NCBI GenBank assembly: GCA_002086835.1 | Contig: MVIG01000001.1 | Coordinates: forward strand, 186,001-250,000 | Direction of reading: 5' to 3' | Length of the DNA: 64,000 nt | Source of the DNA: Mycolicibacterium porcinum | Lineage (GTDB): Bacteria; Actinomycetota; Actinomycetes; Mycobacteriales; Mycobacteriaceae | Shown: positions 44,986 through 55,149 of the stretch, in pieces | How positions within the stretch are numbered: the stretch's first letter is position 1 | Layout of the letters: every line of letters starts with the position of its first letter | Notes under the pieces: generated by a model | The model's database searches: none | What the model was told of the DNA's origin: nothing | What the model saw: the letters and a program-made list of their open reading frames with translations, nothing else | Made by a program: the position numbers and the translations under genes

Positions 44986-46056
44986 TTGCCATACCTGACC
45001 GATATGTACCACGAGCAGAACCGCAACTCGGCCCGGGTGGCCGAAGCGCCTGCTGCCCAGGAAGATTCCGCCGCAGGATTCGACCCCGACGTACTGTCGC
45101 GCAAGCTGAACGCGGCGATCCTGGGGCAACGTCCCGCGGTCGAGGCGGTGGTGCGCGCGGTCTCGATCGCGCACATCGGGGTGGCCGATCCCGGTCGTCC
45201 CCTGTCCAGCGTGCTGCTGGTGGGGCCGACCGGGGTCGGGAAAACCGAACTGGTGCGCCGGGTCGCGGCCGAGCTACGAACCGGCCCCGACGACATGTGC
45301 CGCATCGACATGAGTGCACTCGCCCAGGAGCACTACGCCGCGTCGCTGTCCGGTGCGCCCCCGGGCTATGCGGGCAGCAAAGAGTCATTCACGCTGTTCG
45401 ACAAGGCCAAGATCGAAGGCGGACCGTATCTGCCGGGCATCGTGTTGTTCGACGAGATCGAGAAGGCCGACGCCACCGTGCTGCGGGCGCTGCTGCATGT
45501 CCTCGATACCGGTGAACTGCGGTTGGCCAACGGCCAGCAGAAGATCTCCTTCCGCAACAGCTACGTCTTTCTGACCTCCAACCTCGGGTCGCTGGAAGCT
45601 GCTGCGCTACAGCGGTCGAGGCGACGACGATGGCGGCGCTTCGGGCGCCCGGCAGTGGAGACCGCCGATCTGATCCGCGAGGCGGTCGAGTCGTTCTTCG
45701 ATCCGGAGTTCTTCAACCGCATCGACGAGACCGTCGTGTTCGACGCGTTTGACGACGATACGGCAGAACGCGTGACCCGCAAGGAGATCGATGACCTGAG
45801 TGGCCGGCTCACGCGTCGCGGTGTGACGCTCCAGGTGGGCGACGACGTCATCGACTTCGTCCGGCGCAAGGGATTCGATCCGGTGTACGGGGCCAGGGGG
45901 CTGCGGCGAGCCATCCGCACCGAACTGACCGAACCCGTCGCACGCGCGGTCCTCACCAACCGGTCGTCGGTCCGTCCGCTCGCCATGAGGGCGCACCTTG
46001 TGGACAGGGTTCGGGTGTTCATCTCCGTCATCGAAGGCGGGCCGGCGGACAACTGA
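44986..46056 (+). CDS. amiB: AAA+ ATPase, AmiB-like (ClpB/ClpA D2-type)
   Basis: 356 aa from TTG 44986, which follows GAAGGGG by 5-6 bases; ATG 45004 is possible but has no ribosome-binding site. Single Clp-type AAA+ module: Walker A GPTGVGKT (80-87), Walker B LFDEI (154-158), substrate pore loop GYAG (127-130) and a C-terminal D2-small domain (FDPVYGARGLRRAI). Pseudomonas AmiB, in the same operon type, is a ClpB-like ATPase of uncertain role. It probably assists AmiE or AmiC/AmiS. Confidence 0.85.
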   Translation: MPYLTDMYHEQNRNSARVAEAPAAQEDSAAGFDPDVLSRKLNAAILGQRPAVEAVVRAVSIAHIGVADPGRPLSSVLLVGPTGVGKTELVRRVAAELRTGPDDMCRIDMSALAQEHYAASLSGAPPGYAGSKESFTLFDKAKIEGGPYLPGIVLFDEIEKADATVLRALLHVLDTGELRLANGQQKISFRNSYVFLTSNLGSLEAAALQRSRRRRWRRFGRPAVETADLIREAVESFFDPEFFNRIDETVVFDAFDDDTAERVTRKEIDDLSGRLTRRGVTLQVGDDVIDFVRRKGFDPVYGARGLRRAIRTELTEPVARAVLTNRSSVRPLAMRAHLVDRVRVFISVIEGGPADN

Positions 46057-46064
46057 CCGTAGGT

Positions 46065-47018
46065 TCAGGTGGACGGATTGTTGCGCCACCGCAACGGCGG
46101 TGCGCCGTACCGGCGCTGGAACGCCCGGCTGAACGCGGAATCGGATGTGTAGCCGACGGCTTGCCCGATCTTGCTGACCGGGGTGGTGGTGGACCGAAGC
46201 AGGTCCGCCGCGCGATCGAGCCGCCGCTCGGTGACGTAGGCAGCGGGCGGCTGCCCGAACAGGCGGGTGAACCGTTCGGCAAATGTTGACCGCGAGTGTC
46301 TGGCGAGGTCGGCGAGCTCGGTGACCGACCACGGATGTGCCGGGTTGTTGTGTACCGCCGTGAGGACGGGACCCAGTTGGGGATCCATGGCTGCGGTCAG
46401 CCAGCCGGGCGCCGCGTCCGCGGACCTGGACCAGTCACGCAGGGCGTGGATGAACAACAGATCGAGAATGCGCGAGATCATCACTCCGGCGCCCGGGCGC
46501 GGTTCTGTGGTCTCGGCGAGTAGCAACTGCAGACTCAGCGGCATCCACTCGTGGCCCGGCGTATCGGACCGGATCATGATGGCCGGGGGCAGCACCGACA
46601 GCAGCGGATCGGCCACCGTGCTGTCAACGGCGAAGACTCCGCTGAGCCAGCGTGGTGCGGCCGGATCATCCTGCCGGGCATCGAGATTTCGATCGCTGTC
46701 GGACAGCGGGCGGGAGTCGGCACGATCGCCGTGGGAGATGCCGTGGGCATCGCCTCGGGCCAGCAGTGCCATGTCGCCGGCATCCATCGACAAGGCCTGG
46801 TCGTCGACATGCACCGCAAGTCCGTCGGACTCGGCGATGTGCAGCACCCGTGCCCCGGCCGGGATCGTCACGTGGACGGGCGTGGCCGGCGACCACCGTG
46901 TCACCGAATCGCCACGGAGGCGCACGGTGCGCAGGATCTCCGACAAAGCGTCCGAGCCATCCGGGCTCGAAGATGTCAAAGTCAGAGGAGCGGCTAATTT
47001 TTCCGGCGAATGAGTCAT
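46065..47018 (-). CDS. AraC-family transcriptional regulator with N-terminal cupin domain
   Basis: 317 aa from ATG 47018; an ATG at 47057 is possible. Residues about 20-190 form a cupin-like ligand domain of the AraC_binding_2/cupin_6 type (HVDDQALSMDAGDMALLARGDAHGI). The C-terminal AraC double helix-turn-helix (LARHSRSTFAERFTRLFGQPPAAY, GYTSDSAFSRAFQRRYGAPPLRWR) is complete. The adjacent divergent alpha/beta hydrolase is the likely target. Confidence 0.87.
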   Translation of the reverse strand: MTHSPEKLAAPLTLTSSSPDGSDALSEILRTVRLRGDSVTRWSPATPVHVTIPAGARVLHIAESDGLAVHVDDQALSMDAGDMALLARGDAHGISHGDRADSRPLSDSDRNLDARQDDPAAPRWLSGVFAVDSTVADPLLSVLPPAIMIRSDTPGHEWMPLSLQLLLAETTEPRPGAGVMISRILDLLFIHALRDWSRSADAAPGWLTAAMDPQLGPVLTAVHNNPAHPWSVTELADLARHSRSTFAERFTRLFGQPPAAYVTERRLDRAADLLRSTTTPVSKIGQAVGYTSDSAFSRAFQRRYGAPPLRWRNNPST

Positions 47019-47101
47019 GGCTGTTGCCTCATCCTCCAAATATCGTGGAACCGCCACGGGTGGTCAACGCCTGGGGTTCCGAGACCGAGGAAGGGCCGAA
47101 G

Positions 47102-47794
47102 ATGACCGACAAACCAGCGATTGTTCTGGTGCACGGGTTCTGGGGTGGCGCGGCGCACTGGGCGAAGTTAATCGTGGAGCTGCGCAGCCGCGGCTACGAC
47201 AAGCTGTATGCGGTGGAGAACCCGCTCACCTCTCTCCGTGACGACACCCATCGCACGCAGCAGATGGTCAAGCAGGTCGACGGACCGGTGCTGCTGGTCG
47301 GCCATTCCTACGGTGGCGCGGTCATCACCGAAGCGGGGGATCTGCCCAATGTCGTGGGGCTGGTCTACGTCGCGGCCTTCGCGCCGGACGCGGGAGAGAG
47401 CCCCGGCCAGATAAGTGAGCAGACGCCGCCCGCGGCGTTCGCGAACATCGCCCCGGATCCGGATGGCTACCTGTGGATCAAGCAGGACAAGTTCGCCGAG
47501 AGCTTCGCCCAAGACCTTCCCGACGACGAGACACTGGTGATGGCGGTGACCCAAAAGGCCCCGCTCAGTTCGACTTTCGGGGATACGGTGACCGCTCCGG
47601 CCTGGAAGACCAAGCCCGTTTGGTATCAGGTGTCGACCGAGGACCGCATGATCCACCCGGACAACGAACGCCGGATGGCGCAGCGGATGAACCCCCGCAA
47701 GATCATCGAACTCGACGCCAGTCACGCGTCGCTGGCGTCGCAGCCCACCGCGATCGCGGATCTGATCGACGAGGCGGTGGCTGAACTCGGCTAA
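47102..47794 (+). CDS. alpha/beta hydrolase
   Basis: 230 aa of the EstC/salicylate-esterase-like branch. Nucleophile elbow GHSYGG with Ser69, acid Asp181 (TEDRMIHP) and His208 (DASHAS) complete the triad; HGFWGGAAHW carries the oxyanion region. GGAAGGGCCGAAG supports the ATG. It diverges from the AraC regulator and its stop overlaps a convergent transporter gene by 4 bases. Confidence 0.88.
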   Translation: MTDKPAIVLVHGFWGGAAHWAKLIVELRSRGYDKLYAVENPLTSLRDDTHRTQQMVKQVDGPVLLVGHSYGGAVITEAGDLPNVVGLVYVAAFAPDAGESPGQISEQTPPAAFANIAPDPDGYLWIKQDKFAESFAQDLPDDETLVMAVTQKAPLSSTFGDTVTAPAWKTKPVWYQVSTEDRMIHPDNERRMAQRMNPRKIIELDASHASLASQPTAIADLIDEAVAELG

Positions 47795-48660
47795 CCGAGG
47801 GGTTCGGCCGGGCCTGCATGCGCCGATCGCACCGCGCCGATACTGGCGACGGTGACCAATGCGACGCCCAGATAACCGAGCAGCCCGATCTGCTGGCCGA
47901 GCACCGCCAGCCCGGCCAGGGCGGCGGTGACCGGTGAGAGGCAGGTCAGCACGGCGAAGGTGGCGGGCGGCAGCCGCCGCAGGGAGATCAACTCCAACGA
48001 GTACGGGATCACCGACGACAACACCCCGACTGCCGCGCCCACCCCGAGCACGCGCCAGTCGAGCGCGTCCGCATGCACCGAGGCCACGGCGAACGGGGCG
48101 ACGACGAGGGCGCCCATCGCCGTGGCGAGGGCCAGGCCGTCGACGCGGCGGAACTCGGCGGCCGTCCGCGCAGAGGCCAAGATGTAGCCGGCCCAGGCCA
48201 CCCCCGCGGCGGCGGCGAACGCGAATCCGGTCGCTTCGAAGTGCCCGCCGCCTGCGCGTGGCAGGCCCAGCAGCGCGACGCCGGCCAAGGCCAGCAGCGC
48301 CCACAGCCAGGCCGCGCGACGCGCACCGGTGACCACCGAAAGGATGAGCGGGCCAAGGGCCTCGATCGTCACCGCGATGCCGAGCGGAATCCGCTCGATC
48401 GCGAGATAGAAGCAGTAGTTCATCGTGCCCAGCGTCGCCGCGAGCGCGATGGCCGCACCCCAGGCCTGCCGTGTCAGTCCGCGCACGGACGGCCGCACCG
48501 CTGCGCACAGGATGACGCCGGCCACCGCGAAACGGGCGAACAACGCGCCCACGGTGCCGACCGCGGCGAACAAGCCGACGGCGAACGCCGCGCCCACCTC
48601 CTGACTGACGGCCGCGATCACCACCAGCAGCGCGGCCCCGAGCGGGGCGCGCGTGGTCAC
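47791..48660 (-). CDS. EamA/DMT-superfamily transporter, RhtA-like
   Basis: 289 aa, about ten membrane segments from two EamA repeats (ALFARFAVAGVILCAA and the second SSVIPYSLELISLRRLPP). Proteins of this kind export amino acids or related metabolites. GTG 48660 is fixed by the 4-base overlap with the TetR gene upstream; a longer opening to 48963 is a TetR shadow. Confidence 0.88.
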   Translation of the reverse strand: MTTRAPLGAALLVVIAAVSQEVGAAFAVGLFAAVGTVGALFARFAVAGVILCAAVRPSVRGLTRQAWGAAIALAATLGTMNYCFYLAIERIPLGIAVTIEALGPLILSVVTGARRAAWLWALLALAGVALLGLPRAGGGHFEATGFAFAAAAGVAWAGYILASARTAAEFRRVDGLALATAMGALVVAPFAVASVHADALDWRVLGVGAAVGVLSSVIPYSLELISLRRLPPATFAVLTCLSPVTAALAGLAVLGQQIGLLGYLGVALVTVASIGAVRSAHAGPAEPLG

Positions 48661-49277
48661 ACCGTCACCGGAAGCGAAGCCCCCGTCGCAAGTTCGGCAT
48701 AGCCGCGCATCAGTCGCAGCGCGGTGGCGCGGTCCAGGTCCGGATCCCTTGCCACGATGCGGTATCCGAGGTAGTCCTCCATCGCCATCAGCGTCATGGC
48801 GATATCTCGGGCAGGGGAGGTCAGTGTGAAAATACCTGCAGCGGAGCCGGTTTCGAGGATCTGAGCGTAGAGATCGACTTGCCGGTGAAAGATGTGCTGG
48901 ACGTCGGGCCGCTGGTCGAGCACGAAGCCGGCGGCAAGCACGGCCCGCCAGATGGAGCGCCACTCGGCGTCCTCGGGTCCGGATGGCAGCCCCGCGGCCA
49001 TCATGAACGCGATCTGGTCCCGCGCGTCTTCGGTGCGTTTCACCACGGCGAGCCGGTCGTCGTAGAACTTGCTGTCCGAGCGTTGGGCGAGAGCCGAGAG
49101 CAGCTGGTCCATCTCACGGAAGTAGTAGCGCACCGCATTCGGCGTCAGATTGAGCTCGGCGGCCACATCGGCGATCCGGAACGTGGTGAGATCGTTGCGC
49201 TCGATCAACGCGATGGCGGCATCGAGGATCTCCTCGCGTCGCTGCGCCTGTCGGTTCGGCCGTCCCACGCGCCCCAT
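48657..49277 (-). CDS. TetR-family transcriptional regulator
   Basis: 206 aa. TetR helix-turn-helix at residues about 14-60 (FRIADVAAELNLTPNAVRYYFREMDQLL). First gene of a two-gene unit with the exporter. It diverges from the P1-type peptidase gene, and the palindrome at 49308-49323 lies inside that gene's promoter, so TetR likely represses both directions. Confidence 0.9.
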   Translation of the reverse strand: MGRVGRPNRQAQRREEILDAAIALIERNDLTTFRIADVAAELNLTPNAVRYYFREMDQLLSALAQRSDSKFYDDRLAVVKRTEDARDQIAFMMAAGLPSGPEDAEWRSIWRAVLAAGFVLDQRPDVQHIFHRQVDLYAQILETGSAAGIFTLTSPARDIAMTLMAMEDYLGYRIVARDPDLDRATALRLMRGYAELATGASLPVTV

Positions 49278-49300
49278 CCTTCACGAATCCATCACTTCGG

Positions 49301-49330
49301 TTGACGCCGGTGGTTACCCACCGCCATTAT
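49301..49330 (+). promoter_or_regulatory. promoter with embedded palindrome upstream of the peptidase gene
   Basis: TTGACG (49301-49306) and CATTAT (49325-49330) are 18 bases apart. The spacer holds CGGTGG-TTAC-CCACCG (49308-49323), a perfect 6-bp inverted repeat, an ideal place for repressor binding. Confidence 0.55.
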
Positions 49331-49375
49331 TTTCCAATCCTGAAAAGAATTTGGCCACAACTTTCCGGAGGACGC

Positions 49376-50497
49376 ATGCTGGACTGCTCCTCACGGCGTC
49401 CGCGTGCTCGTGGCATCGGCGTCGTGATCGGCGAGCACCCCACGGGCCTGAACAACGCCATCACCGACGTGGCCGGCGTGCACGTCGGCCACACCACCAT
49501 CCAGCGGCCCGGGCCCAACCCGGTCAACACCGGCGTCACCGTCGTCGTGCCCCATCCCGAGATCTTCACCGAGCCGGTCTTCGCCGGCGCGCACCGGCTC
49601 AACGGCAGCGGCGAACTCACCGGCCTGGAGTGGATCCGCGAGTCCGGTGAACTCACCACACCTATCGGCCTGACCAACACCCACAGCGTCGGCGTCGTGC
49701 GGGACACGCTGGTCCAGGCCCAGGTGCAGGCCCGCGGCGACGGGCTCTACTGGTCCCTGCCGGTCGTGGGAGAGACCTACGACGGGCTGCTCAACGACAT
49801 CAACGGCCACCACGTCCGCCCCGAACATGTCGCCGCGGCTCTGGCTGATGCGACGGACGGTCCGGTAGCCGAGGGCAACGTCGGCGGCGGCACCGGCATG
49901 ATCTGCCACGGCTTCAAAGGCGGGATCGGAACCGCGTCGCGGGTCACCGAGACGGTGGCCGGGCCCTACACCGTTGGGGTGCTCGTTCAAGCGAATCATG
50001 GCCGGCGAGAACGACTTCGCGTCAACGGTGTGCCGGTCGGGGAGATGGTGAGCCCCGAACTGGTGCCCACCCCCGACCTTCCGATGCCCTATCCCGCGGG
50101 ATCCGGCTCGATCATCGTCGTGATCGCCACCGACGCACCGTTGCTGCCGCATCAGTGCACCCGGCTGGCGCAACGCTCGGCGCTGGCCGTCGGCCGGGTC
50201 GGCGGAACCGGTGAGCAGTACAGCGGTGACCTGATGCTGGCCTTCTCAACCGGCAACCGGGGAATCCCGCCGTACGGGTGGGACGAGAATCCCGACGCCA
50301 ACCGCCCCGAGATCGCGGTACGGATGGTGGCGCCGCAGCTGATGACCCGGCTGTTCGACCTGGCGATCGAGGCGACCGAGGAGGCCATCGTCAACGCCTT
50401 GGTGGCGGCCGAGACCATGACGGGCCGGGGCGGGTTGACCGCACATGCGCTCGACCACAAGCTGCTGCACTCGGCGCTGGTGCTGGAAGGTCACTGA
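49376..50497 (+). CDS. P1-family (DmpA/BapA-type) aminopeptidase
   Basis: 373 aa. This family is made as an inactive precursor that cleaves itself, freeing the nucleophilic Ser of the beta chain. The expected cut here is between Gly244 and Ser245 (SGSIIVVIATDAP). NVGGGTGMICHGFKGGIG and GLTNTHSVGVV are further family motifs. Related enzymes hydrolyse N-terminal amino acids, beta-peptides or cyclic nylon oligomers. CGGAGGAC precedes ATG 49376. It is probably co-regulated with the exporter by the divergent TetR. Confidence 0.88.
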   Translation: MLDCSSRRPRARGIGVVIGEHPTGLNNAITDVAGVHVGHTTIQRPGPNPVNTGVTVVVPHPEIFTEPVFAGAHRLNGSGELTGLEWIRESGELTTPIGLTNTHSVGVVRDTLVQAQVQARGDGLYWSLPVVGETYDGLLNDINGHHVRPEHVAAALADATDGPVAEGNVGGGTGMICHGFKGGIGTASRVTETVAGPYTVGVLVQANHGRRERLRVNGVPVGEMVSPELVPTPDLPMPYPAGSGSIIVVIATDAPLLPHQCTRLAQRSALAVGRVGGTGEQYSGDLMLAFSTGNRGIPPYGWDENPDANRPEIAVRMVAPQLMTRLFDLAIEATEEAIVNALVAAETMTGRGGLTAHALDHKLLHSALVLEGH

Positions 50498-50517
50498 CCT
50501 GCCATGCGCCCGGTGCG

Positions 50518-51060
50518 CTACGGCTGACGGGTCACCGCTGCGGCGAATTGCAGCAGCCGATGCATCTGCGCGTCACCGTCGGCGGATGTCTTGGTGAACC
50601 GCAGCTTCGACATGTGATGTTCGCTCTCGGTGACCGTGGTTCGGAAAGTTCGCCGTGGTGCAGTGCCGATGAGGATCAATTCGGCCGATCTCAGGATTCG
50701 CGACTCATCGGGCTCGATGTCGTACTCGCAGTACACGTTGTGATCGCCGAAATCGGCCAGCCGGACACTGCGGACCGATGTGGTGAAGGTCGGGTGGCTG
50801 GGCCTACCGTCGTGGCCGGGGCAGTGGCCGTCCGAGCCGTGCCAGAGCACCAGGCGTACCCCGTCAGTGACGGCGACTTCCTGCCACAGCGAAATGCCCC
50901 ACTCGTATTCGACCGTGTCGCGAGTGAGCAGAAATGCCCGGATTCGGTCGAAGTCGATGGCGGCGTGAAGCTGGGCAAGGGCATCGTCCGAATCGCGGAT
51001 TCCCATGGTCACCGCGCTGGGCAGATCCGGATAACTGGCCCAGTCGAGAGCCTCAGACAT
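50518..51060 (-). CDS. conserved hypothetical protein, tandem paralogue 2
   Basis: 180 aa, no signal peptide, no membrane segments. It shares with the preceding gene the central core LWQEVAVTDGVRLVLWHG (there LYQEVAVTDGARLILWIG), the QxFAAAV-type end and the KLRFTKTSADG segment, so the pair arose by duplication. Function unknown; it overlaps its neighbour by 8 bases. Could be a host-interaction or enzyme-accessory protein, but I recognise no domain. Confidence 0.75.
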   Translation of the reverse strand: MSEALDWASYPDLPSAVTMGIRDSDDALAQLHAAIDFDRIRAFLLTRDTVEYEWGISLWQEVAVTDGVRLVLWHGSDGHCPGHDGRPSHPTFTTSVRSVRLADFGDHNVYCEYDIEPDESRILRSAELILIGTAPRRTFRTTVTESEHHMSKLRFTKTSADGDAQMHRLLQFAAAVTRQP

Positions 51061-51580
51061 GAGCAGCGACCGCCTTACCGAATTGGATCAACCGCTGCGC
51101 TTGGGCTCGCCCACCGTCAGCGGGTGACTTGGAGAACTTGAGCTGTTCAGGGAAGAGGTCAGTCTTCTCCGGGGTCCGCGCCTTGGTCTCGTTCGCGATG
51201 CCCAGGTAGATCACGAGTTCGACGGCGTGCAGCTCCCGCCGGTCTTTGGTGGGGCGGTAATCGACCTGTAGCGCGACGTCGTACACCCACGACAGCGGTA
51301 TGACTCGAATGGTCGAGGTGAACAGTGGTGTTCCCTCGTCGTCGGTGCCGTCGTCGCCGATCCACAGGATCAGGCGGGCGCCATCGGTGACTGCCACCTC
51401 TTGGTAGAGAGTTTCACCGGACGCGCCCTCGTTGACGATGCGTTCCATGCTGAACGACAACACCGAATCGAAATCGACGACTCCCCGCAACGCCTCGAGG
51501 GCTGCAACGGAATCGCGCAGGTACACCGAGGCGGCCTCATCCAGGCGGGTGTAGGGGGCCCAGTCGTCAGCGGTTTGCAT
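51053..51580 (-). CDS. conserved hypothetical protein, tandem paralogue 1
   Basis: 175 aa and paralogous to the next gene, with LYQEVAVTDGARLILW near residue 58-73 and QLKFSKSPADGG near the C-terminus. No known family. The upstream 137 bases are AT-rich and contain ATGAG-N8-CTCAT (51634-51651) and GCAAT-CGA-ATTGC (51654-51666), possible regulatory or terminator structures. Translation of paralogue 2 is coupled. Confidence 0.75.
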   Translation of the reverse strand: MQTADDWAPYTRLDEAASVYLRDSVAALEALRGVVDFDSVLSFSMERIVNEGASGETLYQEVAVTDGARLILWIGDDGTDDEGTPLFTSTIRVIPLSWVYDVALQVDYRPTKDRRELHAVELVIYLGIANETKARTPEKTDLFPEQLKFSKSPADGGRAQAQRLIQFGKAVAAHV

Positions 51581-51717
51581 GATGAGGCTAGAACCTACAG
51601 CAAACTACTTTGATTCGCTATTTCGAGTGAGATATGAGCAATCTGTCTCATCTGCAATCGAATTGCGGAAAGGCGTTGCCGACCCGATGGCAAATGGGCG
51701 AAGTGCGGTGTTCCGGG

Positions 51718-53318
<1,601 letters not shown>

Positions 53319-53340
53319 TCAACCCTAACGGGCAAACCCC

Positions 53341-54192
53341 TCAGCTTTTGAGACCCAGCGGCCCGGCCAGCTCGGTCAACGTCGGGATCAGCTTGTCAGG
53401 GCCGCCGAGCACCTGGATCGCGACGTGGTCGGCACCGTTGGCGAGATGTTGCTGCAAACGCGCCGCGATGGCGTCTGCCGTGCCATGCGCGACGACCGCG
53501 TCGATCAGTTTGTCGCTGCCGGGCTTGGTGATGTCGTCTTCGGTGAAACCGAGCCGGCGCCAGTTGTTCAGGTAATTGCTCAGATTCAGATAGAAGTCGA
53601 CCGTGTCGCGCCCGATCGCGCGGGCCGCGGCGCCGTCCGTGGTCAGTACCACCTTGTGCTCAGGCGCGAGGAACACCGCCTCGCCCAGCACGTCACGGGC
53701 GTGCGCGGTGTGTTCGGGCGTCGTGAGGTAGGGGTGCGCGCCGGCGCTGCGCTGCGCCGAGAGCTTGAGCACCTTGTCGCCCAGCGCGGCGATCACCAGC
53801 CGGCTGGTCGGCACCTTGGCCGCGTCCAGCACATCGAGGTACTCCACCAGCGCTTCGTAGGGCTTGCGGTATTCGCCGGTGTGCTCGGGATGGCCCACGC
53901 CGATGCCGAGCACGAACCGGCCGGGGTGCGCCGCTTCGATGCGGTGAAACGAATCGGCGACCGCCGCGGCGTCGGCCGTCCAGATGTTGACGATGCCGGT
54001 GGCCAGCTGAAGTGATTCGGTGCGCTCCAGGATGGGCTCGGCGAACGAGAGATCCGCGGCTGGGGAGCCGCCGACCCACAGTGCGCCGTAGCCCAGCTGC
54101 TCGATCTCGGCCGCCTGCTCGGGCTGCACCGCCCCGAACGTCCACACTCCGTAGCGGCCCAGATCGGGCTTGAGCGAAAGTGATTCGGTCAT
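53341..54192 (-). CDS. LLM-class F420-dependent oxidoreductase (copy 2)
   Basis: 283 aa, TIM-barrel. Shared family motifs are ATGIVNIWTADAAAVADSFHRIE and GRFVLGIGVGHPEHTGEY. It belongs to the group whose single member Rv3463 lies next to rmlB in M. tuberculosis. Paralogous to the next gene; spacing 24 bases. Confidence 0.9.
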   Translation of the reverse strand: MTESLSLKPDLGRYGVWTFGAVQPEQAAEIEQLGYGALWVGGSPAADLSFAEPILERTESLQLATGIVNIWTADAAAVADSFHRIEAAHPGRFVLGIGVGHPEHTGEYRKPYEALVEYLDVLDAAKVPTSRLVIAALGDKVLKLSAQRSAGAHPYLTTPEHTAHARDVLGEAVFLAPEHKVVLTTDGAAARAIGRDTVDFYLNLSNYLNNWRRLGFTEDDITKPGSDKLIDAVVAHGTADAIAARLQQHLANGADHVAIQVLGGPDKLIPTLTELAGPLGLKS

Positions 54193-54216
54193 CTGTGAGT
54201 CCTTGTCTATGGTCCT

Positions 54217-55080
54217 CTAGGCCAGGCCGAGCGGCCCGGCGAGTTCGGCCAGTGCGGGTACCAGTTTGTCCGGCGAGGTCAGCACTTGTACAGGCACGTG
54301 GTCGGCGCCGGCGTCGCGATGCTGCCGCAGCCGCGCGGCCACCTCGTCCACCGTGCCATGCGCGACGACGGCGTCGATGAACCGGTCACTGCCCGGTTTG
54401 GTCAGGTCCTCGTCGGTGAAGCCGAGACGCTTGAAGTTGTTGAGGTAGTTGCTCAGACCGAGATATATGTCGAGCGCCTTCCGGCCGATCGACCGGGCCT
54501 TCTCCGCGTCGGTGGTGAGCACCGCCTTGTGCTCGGGAGCCAGGAACGCGTCGGGTCCGGTCAGCTCGCGGGCCTGCGCGGTGTGTTCCGGGGTGGTCAG
54601 GTAGGGGTGCGCACCCGCCGAACGGTCCGCCGAGAGTTGCAGCACCTTCGGGCCGAGTGCGGCGACGACCCGGCGGTGTTTCGGCACGCCGTACTCGTCG
54701 AGCTTGTCGAGGTAGTCGGTGAGGGCGTCGAGCGGCTTGCGGTACTCGCCGATCGCCTCACGGTGACCGACGCCGATGCCGAGCAGGAACCGGCCCGGGT
54801 AGGCGGCCTCGATGCGGTGGAACGACTCGGCCACCGGGCCGGCGGCCGCGCTCCAGATGTTCACGATCCCGGTGGCCAGCTGCAAGGTGGTGGTGGCCGC
54901 CAGGATCGGATCGATCCACTCCAGCTCGGCGGGCGGCGACCCGCCCGCCCAGATCGCGCCGTAGCCCAGCCCTTCGATATCGCGCAGCTGCTGCGGCGAC
55001 AGTTGCTGGAACTGCGAGTAGTGGCCGAACGCGCCGTATGTGCCGAGATCGGGCTTGGAGCCCGCTGTGGTCTGGGTCAT
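54217..55080 (-). CDS. LLM-class F420-dependent oxidoreductase (copy 1)
   Basis: 287 aa; the N-terminus KPDLGTYGAFGHYSQF and ATGIVNIWSAAAGPVAESFHRIE are closely parallel to copy 2. Such proteins use F420 or F420H2 to reduce or oxidise small organics; substrate unknown. An inverted repeat GAATCA-CGG-TGATTC (55121-55135) upstream may be its operator. Confidence 0.9.
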   Translation of the reverse strand: MTQTTAGSKPDLGTYGAFGHYSQFQQLSPQQLRDIEGLGYGAIWAGGSPPAELEWIDPILAATTTLQLATGIVNIWSAAAGPVAESFHRIEAAYPGRFLLGIGVGHREAIGEYRKPLDALTDYLDKLDEYGVPKHRRVVAALGPKVLQLSADRSAGAHPYLTTPEHTAQARELTGPDAFLAPEHKAVLTTDAEKARSIGRKALDIYLGLSNYLNNFKRLGFTDEDLTKPGSDRFIDAVVAHGTVDEVAARLRQHRDAGADHVPVQVLTSPDKLVPALAELAGPLGLA

Positions 55081-55120
55081 GAACGTCTCAACCGGGGCGT
55101 GTGCGGGACCTATTCCGGGC

Positions 55121-55135
55121 GAATCACGGTGATTC
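55121..55135. promoter_or_regulatory. inverted repeat between the LLM pair and the histidine kinase
   Basis: GAATCA-CGG-TGATTC is a 6-bp perfect inverted repeat 41 bases upstream of the LLM copy 1 start, just behind the kinase stop. It may be an operator or a weak terminator. Confidence 0.35.
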
Positions 55136-55149
55136 TGGATCTGGCCGGG

